This document shows, one piece after another, positions 19,128 through 28,829 of a stretch of DNA of 64,000 bases. A program made the position numbers and the translations under genes. Under the pieces are notes generated by a model. That model was given only the letters and a program-made list of their open reading frames with translations, was not told the origin of the DNA and made no database searches. Within the stretch, counting starts at the first letter, position 1. Every line of letters starts with the position of its first letter. The stretch comes from Pseudomonas mosselii (GTDB lineage Bacteria; Pseudomonadota; Gammaproteobacteria; Pseudomonadales; Pseudomonadaceae): contig NZ_CP081966.1 in NCBI RefSeq assembly GCF_019823065.1, positions 6,216,779 through 6,280,778 of the forward strand, read 5' to 3'.

Positions 19128-22000
19128 CGCAACAGGTCGGCCGTCGAGCGATCAAGCAACGCGCGAAACGAGGTCGCGTCCACCGGCCGGCTGATCAGGT
19201 AGCCCTGCACCTCATCACAACCATGCTCGCGCAGGAACTGCAGCTGCTCGCGGGTTTCCACCCCTTCGGCCACCACTTTCAGTTGCAGGCTCTTGGCCAT
19301 GGCGATAATCGCCCGGGTAATGGCCGCGTCCTGTGAGCCTTCGAGCAGGCCGCGGATGAAGGCCTGGTCGATCTTCACGTAGTCGACCGGGAAGCGCTTG
19401 AGGTAGCTCAGCGACGAATAGCCGGTGCCGAAGTCGTCGATGGCCAGCTTCACTCCCAACGCGTGGAGCTGCTCGAAGGTGGTGATGATGTGCTCGACGC
19501 TGTCCAGCAGCTGGCTTTCAGTCAGTTCCAACTCCAGCAGGTGCGGCGCCAGGCCGGACTCCTGCAGGACCTGGCGCACCAGGCTGACCAGCTTGCCTTG
19601 GCGCAGCTGATACACCGACAGGTTGACCGAAACGCGCACCTCCAGGCCCTGGCGCAACCATTCGCACGCCTGCCAGCAAGCCTGGCGCAGCACTAACTCA
19701 CCCATGGGCGCGATCAGCCCGGTCTCTTCGGCCAGCCCGATGAACTCGCTGGGCGGCACCATGCCCCACTCGGGGTGCTGCCAGCGTACCAGCGCCTCGG
19801 CCGCGTGCAACTGGCCGGTGCGCAGGCACAGCTTGGGTTGGTAGTAGACCAGTAACTGGCGCTCGTCGATGGCCTTGCGCAGCTGGTTCTCCAGTTGCAG
19901 GCGTTCCAGAGTGCTGGCGCGCAGGCTCTCGGTGTAGAACTGAAAGCTGTCGCCGCCCAGGTGCTTGGCGTGCTGCTTGGCCATGTCGGCCTGGCTGACC
20001 AGGGCATTGAGGTCCTGGGTGGCGTCGGACAACAGGCTGATGCCCACCGATGCACTGATCACCACCTCGTGCCCGCCGACGCGCTGAGGCACACGCAGCT
20101 TGTCGAGCAGCCGGGTGGTGACGCGCACCAGGCTCGACAGGTTGGTGTAGCCGTCGAACAGCACGGCGAACTCGTCGCCGGACAGGCGCGCCACGGTGTC
20201 GGCCTCCGGCACCGCGTTGGCCAGGCGCTGGGCCATCTTCTTGAGCAACTGGTCCGCCAGTTCGTGGCCCAGGCTTTCGTTGAGCAGCTTGAAGCGGTCC
20301 AGGTCCACATGCAGCAGCGCCAGGCTGCGGCCGTTCAGGCGCATGCGCTGCGCCGCCTCGTGCAAACGCAAGCGGAAAAGTGCGCGGTTGGCCAAACCGG
20401 TGAGGTCGTCGTAATGCGCCAGGTAGCGCAGGCGCTCCTCGGATTCGCGGCGTGCGGACAGGTCGGTGAAGAAGCCGACGATATTGACGATTCGTCCCCG
20501 AGGGTCATTCACGCTGTTCAGTTGCAACCACTGCGGGTAGAGCTCGCCGTTCTTACGCGCCTCGACCAGCTCGCCCTGCCAGTGGCCCTGCTGCTCCAAC
20601 GCCTGGTCGATGGCCTGGCTGTGGCGGCGGGCATCGCGGCTGCAGGGCAGCTCCAGGGCGTTGCGGGCGATCAGCTCGGCCCGGCCGTAGCCGGTGACAT
20701 CGCAGAAGGCCTGGTTCACCGCCAGCAACTGGAAGTCCGCGTCGAGAATGGCGATCCCTTCGCTGGCCGCCTCGAACACCGTCGCGGCCAGGCGCTGCTG
20801 CTCTTCCTGTTCCTTGCGCGCGGTGATGTCGCGGCGGGTGCCGAGCATGCGCAGTACCTTGCCCTGGCCATCGGACTCCACCGCCCGCCCGCAGTCCTCG
20901 ATCCAGCACCAGTGCCCCTGGGCGTGGCGTACCCGGTACTCGACCCGGTAGTCCTCGGTGCGCCCCTTGAGGTGCTCGACCAGCGTGCGTCGCAGCACGG
21001 GCAGGTCGTCGGGATGCAGCCGCGGCTTGAGGTCGGCGCGCACCGAGCGTACCTGCTCCGGATCCAGGCCGAACAGCGCATGCAACTGGGTGTGATGGAC
21101 CTCGTCGGTTTCCAGATTCCAGTCCCACAGCCCAAGTTCGCTGGCCTGCAAGGCCAGGGCCAGGCGCTGCTCGCTCTTGCTCAGGGCCTGGTTGGCCAGG
21201 TCCAGCTCATGACTGCGTTGGGCCACGCGCTGCTCGAGGCCTGCATGGGCCTTGCGCAGGTCGTCCTCGGCCCGTCGCCGTTGGGCGATCTCTGCATTGA
21301 GCTGACGGTTGAGGCCCTCACCATGACGCTGGGCGTTCTGCAGGTGCTCGATCAGCGCCTGGTTCTGGAAGCGGCGCAGCAGGCCGCGCTCGATCAGGCG
21401 ATTGACCTGCCAGGCCACCACCATCAGCGCCACCAGCAGGATCAGCCCAAGCCAGCCCCAGCCGCGCTGGTGTCCGGCATCATAGACGAATAGAAACGCG
21501 ATCGGCGGCAGCAGGCACGGCAGGGCGAAGCTGAGAAACGCCGGCAGGCTGACCGCGTAGGCGACACTGGCCGACAACGCCGCCGCGCCGAGCAGGCCGA
21601 AGACCCAGGCCTGCTGCACGAAGTTGTCCGCCGGCGCCAGGGCGATCACCGCGCAGGCCAAGGTCAGGCCACTGAACGCCGAGCCGAGCAGGAACATGCG
21701 CCGCCAGGTCGGCTTGGCCTGGCGCGCCGGCGTCGCCGCGTCGAAGGCCGCCACCTGGATCACCCGAAGCGCCACCAGCGCCACCAGCCAGGCCATCCAA
21801 ACCCCGACCAGCAAATAGCGCGCAGGGCTCCACAGCAGCCAGGCGCAGAGCAGGCCGTTGAGCAACATGAACAAGGTGGGCAGCAACGAGCCCTGGTACA
21901 GCAGGCGAGTACGCTCGATCGACAGCTGGGTGGCGAATTGCCTGCGAACGCTCCTTGTCGTCTCCGGCGATGCTCCGATCGCCGCGCAATCCTGGGTCAT
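19124..22000 (-). CDS. membrane PAS-GGDEF-EAL cyclic-di-GMP signalling protein
   Basis: A 958-aa inner-membrane protein. Several hydrophobic segments fill residues 35-210, then a coiled coil (about 215-290), two PAS regions with a PAC-like link (about 280-400 and 405-520), a GGDEF domain (about 530-690) and an EAL domain (about 710-958). The diguanylate cyclase signature reads SGDEF (about 605), a variant that can remain active. The EAL domain keeps EALVRWQHPEWG, DDFGTGYSSLSYLKRFP and the VKIDQAFI metal site, so phosphodiesterase activity is likely. ATG 22000 is chosen over 22063 because the extra residues look non-coding. Tail-to-tail with zwf; the signal sensed is unknown. Confidence 0.9.
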   Translation of the reverse strand: MTQDCAAIGASPETTRSVRRQFATQLSIERTRLLYQGSLLPTLFMLLNGLLCAWLLWSPARYLLVGVWMAWLVALVALRVIQVAAFDAATPARQAKPTWRRMFLLGSAFSGLTLACAVIALAPADNFVQQAWVFGLLGAAALSASVAYAVSLPAFLSFALPCLLPPIAFLFVYDAGHQRGWGWLGLILLVALMVVAWQVNRLIERGLLRRFQNQALIEHLQNAQRHGEGLNRQLNAEIAQRRRAEDDLRKAHAGLEQRVAQRSHELDLANQALSKSEQRLALALQASELGLWDWNLETDEVHHTQLHALFGLDPEQVRSVRADLKPRLHPDDLPVLRRTLVEHLKGRTEDYRVEYRVRHAQGHWCWIEDCGRAVESDGQGKVLRMLGTRRDITARKEQEEQQRLAATVFEAASEGIAILDADFQLLAVNQAFCDVTGYGRAELIARNALELPCSRDARRHSQAIDQALEQQGHWQGELVEARKNGELYPQWLQLNSVNDPRGRIVNIVGFFTDLSARRESEERLRYLAHYDDLTGLANRALFRLRLHEAAQRMRLNGRSLALLHVDLDRFKLLNESLGHELADQLLKKMAQRLANAVPEADTVARLSGDEFAVLFDGYTNLSSLVRVTTRLLDKLRVPQRVGGHEVVISASVGISLLSDATQDLNALVSQADMAKQHAKHLGGDSFQFYTESLRASTLERLQLENQLRKAIDERQLLVYYQPKLCLRTGQLHAAEALVRWQHPEWGMVPPSEFIGLAEETGLIAPMGELVLRQACWQACEWLRQGLEVRVSVNLSVYQLRQGKLVSLVRQVLQESGLAPHLLELELTESQLLDSVEHIITTFEQLHALGVKLAIDDFGTGYSSLSYLKRFPVDYVKIDQAFIRGLLEGSQDAAITRAIIAMAKSLQLKVVAEGVETREQLQFLREHGCDEVQGYLISRPVDATSFRALLDRSTADLLR

Positions 22001-22239
22001 ATTGGCTGGGTTCTTTTGTCTTCTTGTTATGGCTGACCGCAAATGTGCAGGGAGCATACACAAGCACTGCGTCGGACCAAACTGCTCTGCGTCATGATTT
22101 CGAAAATGTCTGCTGCGTCCAGGTCTGACCGCTCAACCACGGGTACCGGACAAGTCCACCGATGAACGGTCGCGCGCCCATCCGGCGATTTGCGTCCGGG
22201 GCGTTTGCCCCTGCCTTCGCACGGCCATAGAATGCCCGG

Positions 22240-24423
22240 ATGCATAATGACGACCTCTCCCTCCTGCTGAACTCCCTCAACGACGCTCAACGCCAGGCCG
22301 TGGCGGCCTCGGTGGGGCGCCAACTGGTGCTGGCCGGCGCCGGCTCGGGCAAGACCCGCGTGCTGGTGCACCGCATCGCCTGGCTGATCCAGGTCGAACA
22401 GGCCTCGCCGCACTCGATCCTGTCGGTGACGTTCACCAACAAGGCCGCGGCGGAAATGCGCCAACGGATCGAGCAACTGCTGGGCATCAACCCGGCTGGC
22501 ATGTGGGTCGGCACCTTCCACGGCCTGGCCCACCGCCTGTTGCGGGCGCACTGGCAGGAAGCGGGGCTGGCGCAGAACTTCCAGATCCTCGACAGCGACG
22601 ACCAGCAGCGCCTGATCAAGCGGGTGATCCGCGAGATGGGCCTGGACGAGCAGAAATGGCCGGCGCGCCAGGTCCAGTGGTTCATCAACGGCCAGAAAGA
22701 CGAAGGCCTGCGCCCACGGCACATCCAGGCCAGCGGCGACCTGTTCCTGGCCACCATGCGTGACATCTATGTCGCGTACGAGCAGGCCTGCGATCGCGCC
22801 GGGGTCATCGACTTCTCCGAGCTGCTGCTGCGTGCCCTCGACCTGTGGCGCGACCACCCGGATCTGCTCAAGCACTACCAGCGCCGCTTCCGCCACCTGC
22901 TGGTGGACGAGTTCCAGGACACCAACGCCGTGCAGTACGCGTGGTTGCGCCTGCTGGCCTCCGGTGGCGACAGCCTGATGGCGGTGGGCGACGACGACCA
23001 GTCGATCTACGGCTGGCGCGGCGCCAAGATCGAGAACATCCACCAGTACACCGCCGACTTCCCGGACGCCGAGCTGATCCGCCTGGAGCAGAACTACCGC
23101 TCCACCGGCGGTATCCTCAAGGCTGCCAACGCCCTGATCGCCAACAACAGCGGGCGCCTGGGCAAGGAGCTGTGGACCGACATGGGCGAGGGCGAACCGC
23201 TCACGCTCTATGCCGCGTACAACGAGCACGACGAGGCGCGCTACGTGGTCGAGACCATCGAAAGCCTGGTCAAGCAGGGCAACGCGCGCAGCGAGATCGC
23301 CATCCTCTATCGCTCCAACGCCCAGTCGCGGGTGCTGGAAGAGGCCCTGCTGCGCGAACGCATCCCCTACCGCATCTATGGCGGCCAGCGCTTCTTCGAG
23401 CGCGCCGAGATCAAGAATGCCATGGCCTACCTGCGCCTGCTCGAAGGTCGCGGCAACGACGCGGCGCTGGAGCGGGTGATCAACGTGCCGCCACGGGGCA
23501 TAGGCGAAAAGACCGTCGAGGCCATCCGCGACCACGCCCGCCACAGCCAGCTGTCGATGTGGGAAGCCATGTGCCAGCTGCTCGCCGCCAAGGCCCTCAA
23601 GGGCCGTGCCGCCAGCGCCCTGGGCGCGTTCATCGAGCTGCTGGAGAACCTCGCCGCCAAGGTGCTGGACATGCCGCTGCACCTGATGACCCAAACGGTC
23701 ATCGAGCAGTCCGGGCTGATCGTCTATCACCAGGAAGAGAAGGGCGAGAAAGGCCAGGCCCGGGTGGAAAACCTTGAGGAACTGGTCAGCGCGGCGCGCA
23801 ACTTCGAAACCAGCGACGAAGACGCCGACCTCTCGCCATTGTCGGCGTTCCTCGGCCACGCCTCGCTGGAGGCCGGCGACACCCAGGCCGACGAGCACGA
23901 GGACAGCATCCAGCTGATGACCCTGCACAGCGCCAAGGGCCTGGAGTTCCCGTACGTGTTCCTGGTGGGCATGGAGGAAGGCCTGTTCCCTCACAAGATG
24001 AGCCTGGAAGAGCCCGGCCGCCTAGAAGAGGAGCGCCGCCTGGCCTACGTGGGCATCACCCGGGCCATGCGCCAGCTGGTCATGACCTACGCCGAGACCC
24101 GCCGCCTGTATGGCAGCGAGACCTATAACAAGGTGTCGCGCTTCGTCCGGGAGATCCCGGCCGGGCTGGTGCAGGAGGTGCGCCTGTCGAACACGGTCAG
24201 CCGCCCGTTCGGCGGCGCGAAGACGCCGGCCAGCAGCCTGTTCGCCAACGCCAGCATCCCGCAGACCGCGTTCAGCCTCGGCCAGCGGGTGCAGCATGCG
24301 GTGTTCGGCGAAGGCGTGATCCTCAACTTCGAGGGCTCCGGCGCCCAGGCACGGGTGCAGGTGAACTTCTCCGAGGGCAGCAAGTGGCTGATGCTGGGCT
24401 ACGCCAAGCTGGAAGCTATCTGA
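22240..24423 (+). CDS. uvrD: DNA helicase II
   Basis: A 727-aa SF1A 3'-5' helicase for nucleotide-excision and mismatch repair. Visible motifs: Q-motif LNDAQRQAV, Walker A LAGAGSGKTRVL (about 31-42), motif Ia TFTNKAAAEM, motif II VDEFQDTN (about 219-226), GDDDQSIYGWRGA (about 248-260), EQNYRST, LMTLHSAKGLEFPYVFL, and VGITRA. The C-terminal 50 residues (GQRVQHAVFGEGVI...) form the Tudor-like RNA-polymerase contact typical of UvrD and absent from Rep. It is divergent from the GGDEF-EAL gene, separated by 239 bp in which I see no other feature. Confidence 0.95.
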   Translation: MHNDDLSLLLNSLNDAQRQAVAASVGRQLVLAGAGSGKTRVLVHRIAWLIQVEQASPHSILSVTFTNKAAAEMRQRIEQLLGINPAGMWVGTFHGLAHRLLRAHWQEAGLAQNFQILDSDDQQRLIKRVIREMGLDEQKWPARQVQWFINGQKDEGLRPRHIQASGDLFLATMRDIYVAYEQACDRAGVIDFSELLLRALDLWRDHPDLLKHYQRRFRHLLVDEFQDTNAVQYAWLRLLASGGDSLMAVGDDDQSIYGWRGAKIENIHQYTADFPDAELIRLEQNYRSTGGILKAANALIANNSGRLGKELWTDMGEGEPLTLYAAYNEHDEARYVVETIESLVKQGNARSEIAILYRSNAQSRVLEEALLRERIPYRIYGGQRFFERAEIKNAMAYLRLLEGRGNDAALERVINVPPRGIGEKTVEAIRDHARHSQLSMWEAMCQLLAAKALKGRAASALGAFIELLENLAAKVLDMPLHLMTQTVIEQSGLIVYHQEEKGEKGQARVENLEELVSAARNFETSDEDADLSPLSAFLGHASLEAGDTQADEHEDSIQLMTLHSAKGLEFPYVFLVGMEEGLFPHKMSLEEPGRLEEERRLAYVGITRAMRQLVMTYAETRRLYGSETYNKVSRFVREIPAGLVQEVRLSNTVSRPFGGAKTPASSLFANASIPQTAFSLGQRVQHAVFGEGVILNFEGSGAQARVQVNFSEGSKWLMLGYAKLEAI

Positions 24424-24440
24424 CCGAATCGAACGACACG

Positions 24441-24564
24441 CCCCTGTAGGAGCGGCCTTGCGTCGCGAAAGGGACGCGCAGCGGCCCCAGATTCCGAGCC
24501 GCCATTGAAATTGCTGGGGCTGCTGCGCAGCCCTTTCGCGACGCAAGGCCGCTCCCACAGGGGG
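24441..24564. repeat. inverted pair of P. putida-type REP elements
   Basis: The left arm (CCCTGTAGGAGCGGCCTTG, 24442 on, followed by CGTCGCGAAAGG) is repeated in inverted orientation on the right (CCTTTCGCGACGCAAGG, then CCGCTCCCACAGGG). The arms are about 33 bp long and about 60 bp apart. This is a textbook Pseudomonas REP doublet. It fills most of the 299-bp gap after uvrD. Confidence 0.85.
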
Positions 24565-24722
24565 CGGTTTCCCAGCTCAAAGGGCTGGGCGATCACCTAC
24601 AGGTGAACGCATAGATCCGGTCAGTCAGGCAAAAGCTCGAAACATCTTGTCGCTGGCTATGTCTGTCAGTTCATGTGCACCATGACGCGCGTGCAATCCA
24701 CACAAACGGGAATCCCCATCTT

Positions 24723-25592
24723 ATGCAACGTTTTCTTAGCATCGCTCTGGCGCTCTGCGTCGGCCTGACGCTGAGCCTCGACGCCAACGCCAAGCGCTTC
24801 GGTGGTGGCAAGAGCTCGGGCTCCGCGCCTATCCACCAGACCCGCCAGGCCACCCCGACCACGCCTGCCGCCACCCCGACCACGCCTGCCGCCACCCCGA
24901 CCGCTCCTGGTCGCGCACCAGCCGCCGCCAGCGGTGCCTCGCGCTGGCTGGGCCCACTCGCCGGCCTCGCCGCCGGTGGCCTGCTGGCCTCCATGTTCAT
25001 GGGCGACGGATTCGATGGCATGCAGATCCTCGATTTCCTGATCATGGGCCTGATCGCCTTCCTGGTCTTCCGCTTCATCGCCGCGCGCCGTCGCCAGCAG
25101 CAGCCGCAACACGCTGCCGCCGGCCACGCCCCGTACCAGCGCGAAGCCCAGCCGCAGGCCGCCCCGCAGTCGATCTTCGGCGGCTCCGCCGCGCCGGTCG
25201 CCTCGCCTGTGATCAACGCTCCGGCCTGGTTCAACGAAGCCAGCTTCCTGTCCGCCGCCCGTTCGCACTTCCAGTCGCTGCAGCAGCACTGGGACGCCAA
25301 CGAGATGGACAAGATCGCCGAGTTCGTCACCCCGCAGATGCTCGAGTTCCTCAAGCGCGAGCGTGCCGAGCAGGGTGAAGGCTTCCAGTCCACCTACATC
25401 GACGACCTCGATGTGCAACTGGACGGCGTCGACGAGCGCGCCGACCAGACCGACGCCACCCTGACCTTCCGTGGCGTGTCGAAGACCTCGCGCTTCGACC
25501 AGGGCGAAGCCTTCAGCGAAAGCTGGCACATGGTTCGCGCCCATGGCGAAAATCAGCCTTGGCTGCTGGCCGGTATCCGCCAAAACGGTTAA
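24723..25592 (+). CDS. Tim44-like domain membrane protein
   Basis: A 289-aa protein. Residues 1-24 look like a signal peptide (MQRFLSIALALCVGLTLSLD, then ANA-KR). Next is a low-complexity Ala-Thr-Pro stretch coded by a 21-bp tandem repeat, two hydrophobic segments (about 76-95 and 101-122), a Gln/Ala-rich linker, and a C-terminal Tim44-like domain (about 165-289, FNEASFLSAARSHFQSLQQHWDANEMDKIAEFVTPQM). Bacterial homologues are conserved in Proteobacteria with unclear function, possibly in transport or envelope biogenesis. ATG 24723 gives a clean signal peptide; an ATG at 24675 does not. A strong terminator follows. Confidence 0.85.
   Translation: MQRFLSIALALCVGLTLSLDANAKRFGGGKSSGSAPIHQTRQATPTTPAATPTTPAATPTAPGRAPAAASGASRWLGPLAGLAAGGLLASMFMGDGFDGMQILDFLIMGLIAFLVFRFIAARRRQQQPQHAAAGHAPYQREAQPQAAPQSIFGGSAAPVASPVINAPAWFNEASFLSAARSHFQSLQQHWDANEMDKIAEFVTPQMLEFLKRERAEQGEGFQSTYIDDLDVQLDGVDERADQTDATLTFRGVSKTSRFDQGEAFSESWHMVRAHGENQPWLLAGIRQNG
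24849..24911 (+). repeat. 21-bp tandem repeat within the Tim44-like gene
   Basis: Two perfect units and one partial unit of GCCACCCCGACCACGCCTGC(C) encode ATPTTPA repeats in a linker. Such in-frame repeats commonly vary in copy number between strains. Confidence 0.8.
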
Positions 25593-25608
25593 CCGTCGCA
25601 CGTTGCAG

Positions 25609-25638
25609 AAAAAACCCCGGGCCTGTCCCGGGGTTTTT
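25609..25638 (+). terminator. Rho-independent terminator of the Tim44-like gene
   Basis: AAAACCCCGGG pairs with CCCGGGGTTTT across a 5-nt loop, with five T at 25634-25638. Confidence 0.9.
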
Positions 25639-25705
25639 GCTTTTGCCAGAGCGGCCTACTAGGGTATAACGCGCAGCGTTGTCATAAGGTCAGAGGATGT
25701 GAACC

Positions 25706-26113
25706 GTGGAAGAAGTGATCGAACAACTCCGTGAAGCCAACGAGCCGGTACCGGTGCCGCTGGAACTGCCGGACGAGGATCAGCTGGTCGAGATCGAGGA
25801 AGAGCTGTTCATCAACATCCCGTTCGTGTTCAAGGAATACCTGCTGACCGTCAGCGACGTGGTGTATGGCAGCCTCGAGCCGGTGACCGTGACCGATCCG
25901 CAATCCCACACCTACCTGCCGGAAGTGGCGGCCAACGCCTGGGACGCCGGCGTGCCTCGCGACCTCATTCCCATCTGCCAGGACGGTGACGACTACTACT
26001 GCGTCGAAGAGGACGGCACCGTTGTGCTGTGGTCGGGTGAAGAAGAAATCGTCACCGAGGAAAGCTGGGAATCGGTCTGGCACTGGGCACGGGATGTCTG
26101 GCTGGAAAGCTGA
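25706..26113 (+). CDS. SMI1/KNR4-family protein
   Basis: A 135-aa acidic protein. The core LPDEDQLVEIEEELFINIPFVFKEYLLTVSDVVYGSLEPV is the SMI1/KNR4 (SUKH) fold start, and WxxVWHWARDVWLE ends it. The fold occurs in immunity proteins against contact-dependent toxins and in housekeeping roles. No toxin gene is adjacent and the gene stands alone, so a housekeeping role is more likely here. GTG 25706 is preceded by AGAGG. A hairpin (TCGCCAGGC 26167-26175 with GCCTGGCGA 26183-26191) lies 54 bp past the stop but lacks a T-run. Confidence 0.8.
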   Translation: MEEVIEQLREANEPVPVPLELPDEDQLVEIEEELFINIPFVFKEYLLTVSDVVYGSLEPVTVTDPQSHTYLPEVAANAWDAGVPRDLIPICQDGDDYYCVEEDGTVVLWSGEEEIVTEESWESVWHWARDVWLES

Positions 26114-26256
26114 ATGAGAAATACCCGCATAAAGTGATGGCTTATCGCTACCCATCACTCGTAGAATCGCCAGGCTCTCTGCGCCTGGCGACACTGCTAC
26201 CGCTCCATCCCCTCGGACGACGGTGAAATCTTGCGCAGAAAGCGTTAGCCGCCTGC

Positions 26257-28017
26257 TCAGTGCGAATGATCGCGGCTGTTCTCCAACGTCTCCAGCAACG
26301 CCACCTGCATCCGCGTATGCACCCGGATCAGCCAGCGCCACAGCAGCGCCACCACCACTGCCGCCACCACGACGATGACCAGCAGCAGTTCGCTGGTCGG
26401 CAGGATGCTTGCCGACAAGGCCGACAGCAGCAGGAAGATCACCAGCAGTGACAGCAGCGGAATCACCTCGGCGATCACCCGCCGTACCCGCTGGGTATGC
26501 CGCCCTGCCATCTCGGGTTTGACGCCCATCTCCGCCAGCAACATCGACAGCGCCTTGAGCTTGCGATACGCCGCGATCAGGAACGGCAGCGACAGTAGCA
26601 ATGCCGCTCCCCAGATCAGCGCCTTCTGCTGGCCGGCATCCGCCACCCACTCGCTCAACCAGTTACCGATGCGCCCGGCGAAATAACCGCCACTGAAGAA
26701 GATCGCGATCACCAACGCCAGGTTTACCCCGACCTGCAGCAGAATGCGTCGGATCATCGCCGCCAGCATGGCCCCCTCGCCCTGCGGCTGGATGCTGCGC
26801 AACCATTCGCCGTACAGCGACAGCACCCGTGCCACGCGGCTCGGCACCACCTTGCCCAGCCTGATAGACAACGGATCGGCGGCACGGATCAGGTACGGCG
26901 TCAGCAAGGTGGTGATGGCCGACACCGCCACTGCGACCGGATAGAGAAAGTCGCTGGTGACCTGCAAGGTCACCCCCAGGGCGGCGATGATGAAGGAGAA
27001 CTCGCCGATCTGCGAAAGCCCCATCCCCACGCGCAACGAGGTGCGCCCGTCGTTGCCGGCGATAAACGCGCCCATGCCGCAGGAGAGCATCTTGCCCAGT
27101 ACCACCGCCAGGGTGATGACCACGATCGGCCAGGCGTACTCGACCAGGATCGACGGGTCGATCATCAGGCCGATGGCGACGAAGAAGATGGCGCTGAACA
27201 GGTCGCGAACTGGCTCGATCAGCCGTTCGATCTTCAGCAACTGGCGCGACTCGGCCATGATCGCGCCGATCAGGAAGGCACCGAGCACCATGCTGTATTC
27301 GAGCTTGACCACCAGCAGGCAGAAGCCAAAACACAGGCCCAGCACGGTGATCAGCAGCATCTCGTTGCTTTCGAATTTCGCCACGTAGGCCAGCAGCCGC
27401 GGCACCAGCAGGATGCCGATGACCAGTGCGACGATCATGAACAGCGACAGCTTGCCCACGGTGGAGAACACTTCGCCGGAGCTCACCGAGCCGCTGACGG
27501 CAATGCCCGACAGCAGCGCGATGATGCCGATGCCGAGGATGTCCTCGACGATCAGCACGCCGAAGATCAACTGGGCGAAACGCTCGTTTTTCATCTTCAG
27601 GTCGTTGAGCGCCTTGACGATGATGGTCGTCGAGGAGATCGCCAGGATTGCCCCGAGGAACAGCGAATCCATGGTGTTCCAGCCGAACCAGCGACCGATC
27701 TCGAACCCGATCCAGATCATCAGGACGATTTCCAGGAACGCCGCGATGAAAGCCGTGGCGCCAACCTTGAACAGCTTGCGCAGGCTGAACTCCAGGCCCA
27801 GGCAGAACATCAAGAAGATCACACCAAGTTCGGCCAGCGTCTTGATGGTGTCTTCGTCGTGGATCAGACCGAACGGCGGCGTGTGCGGGCCGATGATGAA
27901 GCCGGCGACGATGTAGCCCAGCACCACCGGCTGCTTGAGGCGATGGAAGAGGATGGTGACCACCCCGGCAACCAGCATGATCACCGCCAGGTCCTGGATG
28001 AAGCTGATGGCATGCAT
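26257..28017 (-). CDS. CPA2-family cation:proton antiporter (Kef/YbaL-like)
   Basis: A 586-aa inner-membrane protein. Residues 1-390 form the Na+/H+-exchanger fold with about 12 helices; VVLGYIVAGFIIGPHTPP and LGVIFLMFCLGLEFSLRKL near the start and VEDILGIGIIALLSG (ion-site Asp) in the middle are typical of Kef/YbaL proteins. The last 200 residues hold about four more helices rather than a cytoplasmic TrkA-N nucleotide-binding domain, so it lacks the usual NAD/glutathione gating domain. It probably exchanges K+ or Na+ for protons. The gene stands alone and is divergent from the thioesterase gene. Confidence 0.87.
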   Translation of the reverse strand: MHAISFIQDLAVIMLVAGVVTILFHRLKQPVVLGYIVAGFIIGPHTPPFGLIHDEDTIKTLAELGVIFLMFCLGLEFSLRKLFKVGATAFIAAFLEIVLMIWIGFEIGRWFGWNTMDSLFLGAILAISSTTIIVKALNDLKMKNERFAQLIFGVLIVEDILGIGIIALLSGIAVSGSVSSGEVFSTVGKLSLFMIVALVIGILLVPRLLAYVAKFESNEMLLITVLGLCFGFCLLVVKLEYSMVLGAFLIGAIMAESRQLLKIERLIEPVRDLFSAIFFVAIGLMIDPSILVEYAWPIVVITLAVVLGKMLSCGMGAFIAGNDGRTSLRVGMGLSQIGEFSFIIAALGVTLQVTSDFLYPVAVAVSAITTLLTPYLIRAADPLSIRLGKVVPSRVARVLSLYGEWLRSIQPQGEGAMLAAMIRRILLQVGVNLALVIAIFFSGGYFAGRIGNWLSEWVADAGQQKALIWGAALLLSLPFLIAAYRKLKALSMLLAEMGVKPEMAGRHTQRVRRVIAEVIPLLSLLVIFLLLSALSASILPTSELLLVIVVVAAVVVALLWRWLIRVHTRMQVALLETLENSRDHSH

Positions 28018-28292
28018 GGCGTGATACTCCTTGTTTTCGGTGCACGGGGCGAACCGCTCCTCTGCCGGACGATCCTTCGGCGCGGAGCAGGCACATACTG
28101 TTGTGATAGACGCAAAAGCCCACGTTGCATGGGCGTCGTCAGGTTAACATCGCGCCTTGCCACAAAATGCCGATGCAATATGCAGAAACAGATCGGCCGA
28201 TTCGACACCGCCGATGGCAAAATTGGCGTGACGATGGAGCGTCAGCCGACGTCCCGTACCAGGATGGGAAACCTCAACGAGGGGAAACAGAA

Positions 28293-28829
28293 GTGTCTGC
28301 AGATACCCGCCCCGAATCCGTGCAAATTCACCGTGAGCTCTCTATGGAACCTGGAAACGCCCAGCTGACCATGACCGTCCTGATGACACCGGACATGGCC
28401 AACTTCTCTGGCAACGTACACGGCGGCACCCTGCTCAAGTACCTCGACGAAGTCGCCTATGCCTGCGCCAGCCGCTATGCCGGCACCTATGTGGTGACCC
28501 TGTCGGTGGACCAGGTGATCTTCCGCGAACCGGTTCATGTCGGCGAGCTGGTGACCTTCCTGGCCTCGGTCAACTACACCGGCAACACCTCGATGGAGGT
28601 GGGCATCAAGGTGGTCACCGAGAACATCCGCGAGCGCTCGGTGCGCCACTCCAACAGCTGCTTCTTCACCATGGTCGCGGTGGACGACGACCGTCGCCCG
28701 GTGAAGGTACCACCGCGCCAGCCGCAGAGCAGCGAGGAGAAGCGCCGCTTCCTGCAGGGTCAGCAACGCCGTCAGATCCGCCAGGAGCTGGAACAGCGCT
28801 ACCAGAACCTCAAGACTGATTCGATCTAA
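28293..28829 (+). CDS. hotdog-fold acyl-CoA thioesterase
   Basis: Hydrolyses acyl-CoA to free acid and CoA. The 178-aa protein has the hotdog motif [34 protein letters not shown] (catalytic Asp/Glu in LDEVA, about residue 52), followed by [23 protein letters not shown]. It belongs to the BACH/YciA group, as a single-domain version. The GTG at 28293 (V-S-A-D-T-R) is preceded by GAGGGGAAA and is preferred over distant ATGs, whose upstream residues look non-coding. Its 3' end abuts convergent pdxY. Confidence 0.85.
   Translation: MSADTRPESVQIHRELSMEPGNAQLTMTVLMTPDMANFSGNVHGGTLLKYLDEVAYACASRYAGTYVVTLSVDQVIFREPVHVGELVTFLASVNYTGNTSMEVGIKVVTENIRERSVRHSNSCFFTMVAVDDDRRPVKVPPRQPQSSEEKRRFLQGQQRRQIRQELEQRYQNLKTDSI

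Noticed and set aside
16694..19336. Very long open frame (about 880 codons) spanning the RpiR gene, zwf and beyond
   Set aside because: It runs antisense to the RpiR gene and out of frame with zwf. Its protein is Arg/Pro/Gly/His-rich with no domain. Such frames are expected in GC-rich DNA where third-position G/C removes stops on other frames.
22027..23994. 655-codon open frame opposite uvrD
   Set aside because: Antisense shadow of uvrD; its predicted protein is low-complexity and matches no family I recognise.
25706..26113. SMI1/KNR4 gene as an immunity gene of a contact-dependent toxin
   Set aside because: No toxin, rhs or cdiA-like gene is adjacent and the gene is flanked by housekeeping genes.
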